Origin: Ehretia macrophylla
Lineage: Eukaryota > Streptophyta > Magnoliopsida > Boraginales > Ehretiaceae
NCBI GenBank assembly: GCA_037974665.1
Contig: CM075783.1
Location: 10,607,262-10,671,261 of the forward strand
Length of the DNA stretch: 64,000 bases
Reading direction: 5' to 3'
Shown here: positions 12,270-22,054 of the stretch, piece by piece
Numbering within the stretch: position 1 is the stretch's first letter
How the letters are laid out: the number at the start of each line of letters is the position of its first letter
Translations under genes and position numbers: made by a program
The notes under the pieces: model-generated
Database searches by the model: none
Told to the model about the DNA's origin: nothing
The model's input: the letters and a program-made list of their open reading frames with translations, nothing else

Positions 12270-15200
12270 ATGAAGATACTTGGGTTATTGATAGTGGGTG
12301 CTCAAGGCACATGACGGGAGATGTATCTTTCTTTTATGAGATTGACAGAAACTTCAAAGGTAAAGTTAGGTATAGAGGAAATGAAGGAGACAAAGTCATT
12401 GGTAAGGGTAGCATAGGAGATATAAACTCTATTTTTATTCATGATGTCTTATATGTTAAAGGTCTTAAACATAATTTACTAAGTGTAAGTCAATTTTGTG
12501 ATAATGGATTTAAAGTTGAATTTCTATCTATATGTTGCAAGGTGTATGATAAAGATGATAACGTAATATTTGTTGGAGATATATGTGATAATGTATATGT
12601 AATCAATCTTCATGAATTGAAGTGCCAAAATGTGACATGCTTAGTTACCATTAATGAAGATTCATGGTTATGGCATAGAAGACTTGGTCATGCTAATATG
12701 GATTTACTTGCTAAGCTTTCGAGAAAAGAACTTGTCATAGGTCTTCCTAAGACTAGATTTCAAAAAGACCATCTATGTAATGCATGTCAATTTTGAAAAT
12801 AACATAAGACATTGTTCAAAACAATTAGCAAGGTAACCACATCAAGAGCTTTACAAAAATTACATGTGGTTCTATTTGGTCCAATGGATGTGGCAAGTCT
12901 AGGTGGATCTAAAGATGTTGAGGTTATTATAGATGATTATACTAGATTCACATGGGTAAGACCTCTTGCACTAAAAAATGATGCTTTCAATGAATTTGCT
13001 AAACTTTGTAACAAAGTGCAAAATGAGAAAGGCTATTACATAAATTGCATTCATAGTGACCAAGGCACTGAATTTATAAATGCATCTTTAATGGATTATT
13101 GTGAAGAACATGGCATTGAACATAATTTTTCGGCTCCTAGAACTCCTTAACAAAATGGGGTAGTAGAAAGGAAGAATCGAACACTACAAGAATGGCAAGA
13201 ACAATATTGAAAGAAAATAACTTGCCAACATACTTTTGGAGTGAAGCCGTAAATACCGCATGTTATGTGTTAAATCGTATGCTAATTAGACCTTTTCTAA
13301 AGAAAATACCCTATGAATTATGGAAAGGTAGAACACCAAATGTATCTCATTTTAAAGTGTTTGGTTGTAAGTGTTTCATCCTTAATAGAAAAGAACATGT
13401 TAGCAAATTTGATTCGAAATTGGATGAAGGACTTTTTATGGGTTACTCTTCAAGAAGTAAAGCTTATAGAGTCTTTAACAAAAGAAACATGCTTATCAAA
13501 GAGTCTATGCATGTGGATTTTGATGAAATTAATAATTTCGCTCCGAGAAAGAATGGTGATGATGTAGGTGTTTCTGAAGTTGACACTCAAATCTTGCCTA
13601 CAACCATTGGCAATGAGGGAATCTCAAAAGATCAAAATGAGACAAATGTTGAAGAGGGTCAAACCTCAAAGGATGGTGAAACTTTAGAAAATCCACTAGG
13701 AAATGTACAACTAATACAAAATGACCAAGAAGTGACAATAAATGATGATCTACCAAAATATTAGAAGTTTGTAAGAGATCACCCAAATGACCAAATTCTT
13801 GGTGATCCTTCAAAGGGAGTAAGAACTCGCTTTAATCTAAATGCATATTGTGAACATGTTGTTTTTCTTTCTCCAGTAGAGCCTAAAAATGTTAAAGAAG
13901 CTTTAGATCATGAAGATAGGATAGTTGCCATGCAAGAAGAATTAAATCAATTTGAAAGAAGTAAAGTGTGGCATATAGTTGAAAAACCTAAGGACTATCT
14001 TATAATTGGTACAAAATGGGTTTTTAGTAATAAGTTAGATGAATCCGGGGTTGTAACTAGAAACAAAGCTAGACTAGTGGCTCAAGGGTATAATCAAGAA
14101 GAATTGATAGATTACGATGAGACTTTTGCTCCAGTGGCTAGACTTGAATCCATTTGTACGCTTCTTGCTTTTGCATGTTTTATGAACTTTAAATTATATC
14201 AAATGGATGTAAAATGTGCCTTTCTAAATGGCTATCTTAAGGAAGAAGGATATGTGAAACAACCACCCGGATCTGAGGACTCTAACTTGCCAAATCATAT
14301 ATATAAACTGGATAAGGCATTATATGGCCTTAAGCAAGCACCTAGAGCATGGTATGATAGGCTTAGCAACTATTTTCTTGAAAAAGGATTCACAAGAGGC
14401 AAATTAGATTCCACTCTTTTTGTCAAAATAAAAGGCAAAGATATATTGCTTGTAAAAATTTATGTTGATGATATAATCTTTGGTACTACTAATGTATCTC
14501 TTTGTGAGTATTTCTCTAAGTGTATGCACAAAGAATTTGAGATGAGTATGATGGGAGAATTGATTTTCTTTCTCGGACTCTAAGTCAAGCAAATGCAAGA
14601 GGATACTTTCATCAATCAAGCCAAGTACACTAGAAAACTTGTCAAAAAATTCGGGTTTGAGTCAGCAAAAGAAATGAGTACACCAATGTCAACATCAATC
14701 AAACTTGACAAAGATGATGAAGGTAACAAGGTAGATGAAAAGCAATATCGAGGTATGATTGGAAGCGTTCTTTATTTAACTACTTCTAGACCCGATATTG
14801 TATTTGTTGTGTGCTTATCTGTTCATTTTTCAATCATTTCCTAAAGAGTCTCACTTAAATACTGTAAAAATAATCATTAGATATCTTAAGGGGACTATAG
14901 ATTTCGGATGCGGATTATACAGGAGATCGCGTAGATAGAAAAAGTACTAGTGGATGTTGTCAATTTCTAGGACATTCATTAATCTCTTGGTCTAGTAAAA
15001 AGCAAAATAGTGTAGCTCTCTCTACAACTAAAGTTGAATATGTATCTGCTGGAAATTGTGTGGCACAAATTCTTTGGATGAAACAAAATTTGCTTGATTA
15101 TGGTCTTGTTTACAATAGTGTGCCTATTAAACGTGACAATACAAGTGTCATTAATCTCACTAAAAATACCATTCAACACTCCATAACAAAATATATTGAA

Positions 15201-15359
15201 ATTAGGTATTATTTCATTTGCGATTATGTTCAAAAAGGAGATGTTGTGCTCAACTTTGTTGATTCCGTGAATCAATTAGGTGATATTTTTACCAAACCAT
15301 TGTATGAGAATCAATTTTGTGCGATAACAAGAGAGTTAGGTATGCTTAAAATGTGTTGA
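12270..15359 (+). pseudogene. Copia pol region (PR, IN, RT, RNase H)
   Basis: Domains in Copia order are: protease WVIDSGCSRHMTG (about 12.28 kb); the pre-integrase zinc domain WLWHRRLGHANMDLL (about 12.67 kb); integrase core with DDYTRFTWV and HSDQGTEF; the RT region with KWVFSNK, LVAQGY, FLNGYL and the catalytic YVDDIIFG (about 14.46 kb); and RNase H with TSRPDI and the C-terminal LGDIFTKPL. Integrase preceding RT separates it from the Ty3 elements in the window. It is non-functional, with several breaks. Confidence 0.88.
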
Positions 15360-15769
15360 AAAATGTAACTTGAAGTTTTTTTTGGATGTATTGCACTTTC
15401 AGACAGAAAGTGCACCACCAGAAGAGGGTCGTCCACCGGTGGACCGATGAAGTACACCCTCGTTCGGTGAACATGCCTCGGGCGGATAATGGTATAACAC
15501 CGGATGACTGGCGTGTTCACCCTCGCCCGGTCGTGGCACTGACATGCAAAAGCTTTAAAACCTCAAAATTCATTCAAAAAATCATTTCTTTATCAAAACT
15601 CATCCTAATTCTCTTCCACTCAAATTCTATAACTTTTCATTGTCACTCATCACATTCACAATTCTGTTATTGCATTGCAAACAAAAGATACCAGCTTTTA
15701 ATCTTCATAACTCACTCAATTCTCTTTCAAATCCTTTTCAAAATTCCTCAAAAATTCTCCTGCACACCC

Positions 15770-17015
15770 AGTGCTCGACGAAATTACCCAACCAAAAATT
15801 CTTGCTTTATCTTGCAAATTCTCTCGTCTCCTCATGGCATCATCATCTAGACAAGCATCCAAGAGACAAAGGACCGCATTTAGGCCTCATACCATTGATC
15901 CATGGTATTCTATGTACGTCATCGCACTGGGTGATTTTTCTAAAAAGAAAATAATATGGGGTAAGCGTATTGATCCTTCAGATTTTTTGTATAACACTCG
16001 TCCACATAAGTTGCTTAGATATCAAAGGTGGCTTCCTCTTTTTGGACTAGAGGACATAAATTGTGATATGTGGGTTCGGGAATTCTATGCATATTTGGTA
16101 GAATGAGAAGATAGGGGTGTGCGTGGGCTAAAGAGTAGGGTAAATGGAGTTAACATATTTGTGGGAGAACGGAATTTGGATGATTTGCTTGGGATACCAA
16201 ATATTGGCTTAAAACTCTATTTTGTCGCTAACTTACCAAGCGGATTACACGACACTACCCCAACAGAGATGTTTACCACTTTGTGGAAAGACTCAGGAAG
16301 ATCGAAAGAGTTTATGCTAAAGAGAGATCAACTCTGTGCCGAGAAACGTTTGCTCCTCTATATTCTAAATCACTCCATCATGCCTCGCATTGTAAGAGAT
16401 GGGACAATTCCATCCTTCACAGGTTATGTGATGCACCTCATGTACACAAAGGTAAAAATCAACCTTCCCTACATCATGCTTAGTCACATGTTGGCTTTTA
16501 AAAAGAAATCCTTGCCCTATGGGATGCTTTTGTGTCACTTCTTCCGTCTTAAGGGAAATGATCGTGTTGGTCAGCTTGCATCCTTAAATGATTCTACATA
16601 CCTCCTTGACAAATACTGCCTGGATAGACAAACCATGGCTCACGAAAATAATGACATTGTCTACATTAAGCAACGTCAATTCCGTAAGGTTCAATCTGAG
16701 GTAGTTGATGATCTAGAGAACTATGACCTTGGGGAAGAGGGTGATGAAAGTGAAGCTGCGAGTGAGAGTAGTGATGAAGGAGATCACGAAGGAAGAGATG
16801 CTAATATTGGTCATTCACGGGTTGATATTAGTGGTGCTAGTTCGTCTACAAGAAGTAGACTCCATCCAGTCACTCTTGAAGAAGTCAATACCAAAGTTGA
16901 TAATCTGACTTCAAAAGTTGACCAGTTATTCTTGACTGTTGGTGAAGTCAAGACCAAGATGAAGGGCATGAACAAGATGTTTGAGAAGCTCTATGAGAAA
17001 TTCATGAAGGATTAA
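15770..17015 (+). pseudogene. Copia third coding region (plant transposon-protein domain, coiled coil)
   Basis: Between RNase H and the 3' LTR lies a sense-strand coding region. Its first half (WGKRIDPSDF, LLRYQRWLPLFGL, VREFYAYL, VNIFVGERNLDDLLGIPN) resembles the putative plant transposon protein domain (I recall it as Pfam Transposase_32). Its C-terminal part is acidic (many Glu/Asp/Ser) and ends in a heptad coiled coil around VNTKVDNLTSKVDQLF. I see no signal peptide or convincing membrane segment, so calling it envelope-like would rest only on its position, as in SIRE elements. Its function is unknown. Confidence 0.65.
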
Positions 17016-17519
17016 GCCCTTTACCATGCGATGCTTAGGATGCTTCCTTTTCCCCTTTCTCATTAAACTTTGCAACTTTCTTTTTCCAACAATCATGTTT
17101 TACTTCATGCATTCTTTTGATACTTTGTTTTTTATATTTCAACTCCATTGCTTTGGTAGTTTTCCTTTCTATGACTTGCTTTACTTTGTGACTTTGTGTC
17201 AAGTGTTTAGTGTTCAAATCTAGACATGCTTTTCTTTGCTTGTTAATGTTGTGTGTATGATCTTCATGTTTTGCTAATGACAAAAAGGGGGAGATAATAC
17301 CAAAAATTGTATAAATAATAGAAGCATATCTAAAAAGAACTCATACATTAAGGGGGAGTTGTTATGTATGCACCTGTTGAGGGGAAATTTTTGAACAAAC
17401 TTATATCTTAGGTTCAAACAAACTCAAATTGCACAAAATGCTAAATACTCTCTCAAACTTATTATGTTTATATTGTTATTATTTGAGGTAAGTTTTGTCA
17501 TCATCAAAAATGGGGAGAT

Positions 17520-18744
17520 TGTTAGTCAAAAGGCTTCTAAATCTTGGTTTTGATGATTACAAACCATAAATATGTTTAATTAATTTGTTAAGTGTGCATA
17601 ATCAAAGATGAATCAAGATTGACTCCGATTCCAAGATCATCAGGCTAAAGAAGGAAGAAGAACATTCATCAATTCAAGGAAAAAATTCAAAGAATGAAGA
17701 TGGAGGTATAAGGATGGAGACGGAAGTCATAAGGGGTACCGGTTGGGACTTGACTGGGGTTTTGGGGCTTGCAAATAGTATATGCTTAATAGTGATTCTT
17801 AAACAACGTTTTTTTTTAATGTGTGTTTATCTTACAAAACCTGTTTAAAATAATCATTTAAAAAAAATCCAACCTTGACAGTCTTGGTTCCACCGGACGA
17901 CCCCTCAGTGACCGGTCGACCGGTAGCTAAAGGGTAGTACGCCTGAGACCTGTCCACCGGACGAGGGTCTCTCGACCGGTCGACCGACGAACAGGGGTCG
18001 ACCGATCGGGCCAAAAATGCTGATTCAAAATATAGCTGTTTGTGAACATTAAGAGCATTAATTATACCATTTTTCAACTCTCTTAAGTGCTCTCAACTGC
18101 AAAAATTTGAAAATATTAATTCAAAGCAATTATACTTGAGTTCTTTCATTATCTTTATCTTTGAATCATCATTGAGCTATACTTGAGCAAGAAATTGTGA
18201 GCATTATTGTGAGAGAGGCATTCATTGTATTTATCAACCCTAAAAGAAGGCTTTTATTGTGAATCTCAAACACTTGTCAAAAGAGGGAGTTAAAACACTT
18301 TGAAATGAAGGATTTCCTTGTCAAAGGTGTTAGAGTTAAAGCTTTGTTTTTTAGAAGAGATTTTTTCTACTGTAAAAGCTTGAACTACTATTGTAGTTGG
18401 ATTGTGGACTCACCAACATTTGAAGAGCCATTATAGTAAAGATTGTTGAAATCCTAAGCGGGGAGCTTAGGTCGTGGACTTAGCGGGGGCCGAACCACGC
18501 TAAAATCATGATTTGCAATCTCTTTCTCTCAACTCTTTCTTTGCCCTATTTTCTTCATAAATTGCCTCACTCACTATTTATATTGCTAAAGTATACATTT
18601 GCTTAAATTTTTTTTTGATTAAGTATTGCTAGTATATTGTCTAATCGAAAAAGTTGTATTATTGCCTATATAACCTAATTCACCCCTCTCCCCCCCCCCC
18701 CCTCCCTCCCTCCCCCCTCCCTTAGGTTTAATTAAGGGACAACA
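17520..18744 (+). repeat. Copia 3' LTR
   Basis: It mirrors the 5' LTR. It holds exact palindromes ACCGGTCGACCGGT (17911-17924) and TCGACCGGTCGA (17972-17983), and a long C-rich tract at about 18684-18721 that is much shorter in the left LTR. Confidence 0.9.
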
Positions 18745-18749
18745 ATTGG

Positions 18750-19897
18750 CCTTGATGTTTGCTTCTTGAAGGGTCCATGTGGTGGTCAACTTCTTTCTGT
18801 TGTTTGTCTTGATACAAATTCGGGTATTTTTCCACTTGCAATCATTGCATGCAAGCAGGAATGTCAAGAAACATGGAGTTATTTTCTTGAGTGCTTGCAA
18901 GGATATGTTAGTATTGAAGGGTCTATCACATTCATGAGCGATAGACAAAAAGGATTGAAAAATGCTATTCGCAATGTATGTATGAATGACAGGCATAGAT
19001 ATTGTGCAAGACATTTATATGCCAACTTTAGAAAAACATTTGCAGGACTAAAGCTTCGGAGACTATTCTGGGCTGCATAAAAAACATATAGCATATTCGA
19101 TTTCAATGACATTATGGGAGAAATCTTCAATGCCGACCCAGATGCTCATAAATGGTTGATGGTAGATTGCCAAGAGGATGTTGAAAGGTGGGCAAGACAT
19201 GGTTTTGATGAAATGAGTAAAAATGATCATGTTACTAATAATATGTCTGAATCATTTAACAGTCTACTTGGTCCTAGAAGAGCCATGCCTATTCTAAGCA
19301 TGCTGGAGTGGATTCGGAACAAGGTCATGAAAAGATTACACACAAGATATCAAAAAGCACTGAAATAGGATACACCTCTTCCACCATAGGTTATGGAGAG
19401 AGGTTATGGAGAGAATAAATAAGAATTTTCAAGATGGTAGACATTTGTGCCTAATACCTACATCAGAAACAATGTTTCAAGTCGTTGATGGTAGGTCTTA
19501 TATGGTCAACTTGTTGGAGAAGACTTGCCAATGCTGGGAATGGAAAGTTAGTGGCATTCCTTGCAAACATGCTATGATTTGCATCACATGCATGAGATAT
19601 GAACCTCATCAATATGTACATCCATATTTGACAGTTGATGCTTACAAAAGGTCATACGAAGGCATGATTCACCCGGTCCCTGATGCATCAATGTGGCCAC
19701 ATGTAGATTGTGCTCCATGGCAACCTCCAGAGAAACTCAAGAAAAGGGGAAGACCAAAATCTCAAAGGACAAGAGAAGAAGGGAAAACTGTACCATCTAG
19801 GGAGCAAAGGTCAGTACATGGCAAATGTTCCTTGTGTCACTTAGTGGGCCATAATAAAACAACTTGCGCACAAAGAAGAGCTGGGACATATAGCTAA
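18750..19897 (+). pseudogene. MULE transposase, C-terminal half (DDE core, SWIM, zinc knuckle)
   Basis: The coding sense of 9211 resumes after the duplicated ATTGG. It holds LDVCFLKGPCGGQLL (first catalytic Asp), FMSDRQKGLKNAI (second Asp) and NMSESFNSLLG (catalytic Glu), so all three acidic residues survive. Next come a SWIM finger CQCWEWKVSGIPCKH (19.52-19.58 kb), a basic KKRGRPKS stretch (AT-hook-like) and a CX2CX4HX4C knuckle CSLCHLVGHNKTTC near 19.83-19.87 kb. Stops near 19.08 and 19.37 kb and one frameshift before 19406 break it. The stop after TYS at 19897 fits the natural C-terminus of MuDR-type proteins. Confidence 0.85.
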
Positions 19898-21172
19898 AAA
19901 AGAAGGAGGAGGTCAAACCATGTTTCGCATCAAGAGGTTTTTTCATCTTTTTTTATTTTAAACCTATCTTCTTACTTTGGAGTTTTTAATTATTCTTGCA
20001 TCTGTCTAATTACTCATCTTATATGTATCAAATTGAAGTAATTTTTGTGTTTCATATATATAACTAGGTCAGCAAAAATGTTTCCACTTTCCAAGATTCT
20101 CAGTCTTCTTCAAGGGGTTTTGACGAATCTCTTTTGCATAGGTATAGTATGCATGAGTAATTTCGTCATGCATATATTAATACCCAACCATATTTTCGCG
20201 ACTAATACATTTATCTATTTTGGTCTAATGCAGGCAAATGTGCTAGCTTATTTCTGATGGGGTTCACTTTTTGTTTCAATCTATCGATTTTTATGGCACT
20301 TGGTGTTGCGTTGTTGTATTTGGCACTTTGTTTATTTTTTTCCATGCTTTAGACTATCTTTTATGCACTATTTATCTATTTTGCAAAACATTGTGTTGCT
20401 TCTAGGGGTTATGCTATCATTTTTTTTGGGCAAAATGACATTTCAGCCTAATGCCTTTTGAAGTTCATTTTGGAGGAATAAACTACAAACTATATCTATA
20501 GGATGTTATTCTAGTTGCAGTTTAATTCTCCAAAACTTTGAGATGAACGAATATCTTTTTGCATTTTGCATTCTGCATATGGACAATTATATTAGTAGGC
20601 TTGTCAGTTCTTGTACATGCACCTGTTGTAAAGGATAAATAATACATATGAAATGAATTACATTTAGAAGTTACATTATATTTTCATGTTTATTAGCATC
20701 ATAACTAGTGCTACTTCAAAGAGTATGATGTTAAACTTGAGAAATTTGTAATTTATATTTTCTAATTTGTTGCTCGATTGTTATGTGTTGTTGTCGTCAA
20801 TGTCTCTAGAGAATTGTGTCAATTGTCGTTTGAATGGATAATCGGGTAGCCAAAATCTATAAAATGAGCATTTTAATCTCAAGAAAAAATAAATATAGTT
20901 TGAATGGATTATTGCAAGATTCTGATACGAACATTACTTTTGTATCCACAACAGTATCTTTTGTTTTTAAACTTAATTAAATATTCATTTACATATTCCC
21001 TACCAATTGACGTTAATGATGATATTTTAGACATTTGAGCAATTTTTTCGAATATAGTTTTGTGCTTTTTTGCCTCTAATATTTTATTTTAATTTTGGTT
21101 GATGCAGCAAGCATAATCAAATGAAAAGATATGAAAAATAAAAAAATAAAAAATAAATGAGATCAAGACTTA

Positions 21173-21211
21173 GGCATGGCTGGGTATAAAGTATTTATAC
21201 CCAGCCATGCC
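21173..21211. repeat. Perfect 18 bp hairpin near the MULE right end
   Basis: GGCATGGCTGGGTATAAA (21173-21190), a 3-base loop GTA, then its exact reverse complement (21194-21211). It lies inside the MULE about 130 bp before the right inverted repeat. No coding role is visible. It could be a small inserted palindrome, a termination hairpin or a remnant of a MITE. Confidence 0.8.
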
Positions 21212-21344
21212 AAAATAACTGTTGGGTTTCAAGTATTTAACCTAATGGCTATTACATATATTTCTTTGTTTTCTCTCTCTCTCTTTCATTCCCAAAATAT
21301 ACAAGGGTAATATTGTCTTTTAACAAGGTCAAAGGTTTGATCAT

Positions 21345-21455
21345 TAATATTAGACTAACGGTAGTTAAAATGAAGGATTAAAATGGGTATTTTCCATACA
21401 TGAGGGACCAAAATGGCCTTTTACACAAAGTTGAGGGAGCAAAATGGCTTTTCCC
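21345..21455 (-). repeat. MULE right terminal inverted repeat
   Basis: Reverse complement of the left repeat. It ends at 21455, directly before the second GTTTAGTTT. Confidence 0.85.
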
Positions 21456-21693
21456 GTTTAGTTTACTTGTAGTTTAGATTACATTTTCGCACACTACTCA
21501 AACGCCATTTCAAAACTGTCACTTAATTGCTTTAACACTTTCACACAATAGTTCACTAACTAACTAATGAGATTCCTTGTGGATACGATTCTGTACTAAG
21601 TGCATACTACACTACAAAGATCCGTGCACTTACGGGCTATTTAAAACTTGGCCAAATTTGCACGCTTTTATATTGCTGACCTCGAATGCATCA

Positions 21694-22054
21694 AATAACT
21701 TAATAAATAAAGTTAGAGCAAGAGATGGGATTAATTGGCTAATAGATTTAAGCACTTAAACTTTTAAAATTGGAGTAAAAAGATTCTAGTTAACAACTTA
21801 AAGATTAGTGTTTCCTCGCATAAAATTGTAACCAATGATGAAGATGTCATTTTCTAAGGTGCCTCAATATTTTTATAAAAAAAGACAGGGTACCTATCAA
21901 GACCTGGAGCATTGGTAGAGCCAAGAGAACAAGCTGCACTTTTGATTTCTTCGTTGGTGGGGGGTCTAATAAGCTATTATTCATGGATGAGGTGATGATG
22001 GATTAATGCAATCCAGAATTAGAAAGAAGTTGCAAGGCCCCACAAATGTGTAAA
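21694..22054 (-). pseudogene. LINE ORF2, segment before the reverse transcriptase
   Basis: Minus-strand translation gives PTNEEIKSAACSLGSTNAPGL and then FFYKNIEAP, matching the conserved plant L1 stretch (P-T-x-EEI-x-A … APGPDG … FF) just upstream of the RT. Further along, PINPISCSNFIY*VI matches the RPISLCNxIYKII block. The piece is bounded on the right by the Tekay insertion (duplicated GTAAA) and on the left by the solo LTR that ends at 21693 (duplicated AATAA). This is the link showing that the endonuclease at 31.6-33.1 kb and the RT at 2.9-4.9 kb come from one LINE. Confidence 0.8.

Larger units (their letters stand above)
9212..18744 (+). mobile_element. SIRE/Maximus-type Ty1-Copia retrotransposon, broken
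   Basis: LTRs lie at 9212-10405 and 17520-18744, with target duplication ATTGG at 9207-9211 and 18745-18749. A primer-binding site like that for initiator tRNA-Met follows the left LTR (TGGTATCAAGAGC at 10408) and a purine tract AAAAATGGGGAGAT precedes the right one. Gag, protease, integrase, RT and RNase H occur in Copia order, then about 2.1 kb with a third coding region before the 3' LTR, a hallmark of the SIRE clade. The coding part carries around ten or more breaks. A hand comparison of about 170 bp of the LTRs gives roughly 6 percent difference, the most diverged of the dated full-length elements here (perhaps 2-3 million years under a usual plant LTR rate, inference). Confidence 0.9.
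6387..21455 (+). mobile_element. Mutator-like transposon (MULE) with MuDR transposase
   Basis: Long terminal inverted repeats of about 100 bp share a TCCCTCAACTTTGTGTAAAA core at 6387-6495 and 21345-21455. A perfect 9 bp target duplication, GTTTAGTTT, lies at 6378-6386 and 21456-21464, diagnostic of Mutator. Inside is a plus-strand transposase gene with a zinc-finger-like N-terminal region, a DDE domain, a SWIM finger and a zinc knuckle. Without the Copia insertion the element is about 5.5 kb. The 5' part (6.5-7.9 kb, with an AT microsatellite at 6747-6768) and the 3' part (19.9-21.3 kb) hold no further gene I can recognise. The transposase has several stops and one shift, so the element cannot move itself. 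Confidence 0.9.
4939..21693 (+). mobile_element. Solo LTR of an unassigned family, split by a MULE
   Basis: The element starts TGTGACTATATTTG at 4939, ends GAATGCATCA at 21693, and is flanked by AATAA on both sides (4934-4938 and 21694-21698). Subtracting the MULE and one copy of its target duplication leaves about 1677 bp with no coding capacity. A TATA-like CCTATAAATACCCC lies near 5513, which suits an LTR promoter. Its right end (TCCTTGTGGATACGATTCTG … CCGTGCACTTACGGG) resembles the end of the 53218-54448 element read on the minus strand, so both may belong to one broad LTR family. A non-autonomous element without internal genes is an alternative reading. Confidence 0.65.

Noticed and set aside
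4864-21720. A possible 28 bp target duplication (AATAACTNAATAAATAAAG…) around the 4939-21693 element
   Set aside because: Better explained by a pre-existing 68 bp duplication plus an ordinary 5 bp AATAA target duplication.
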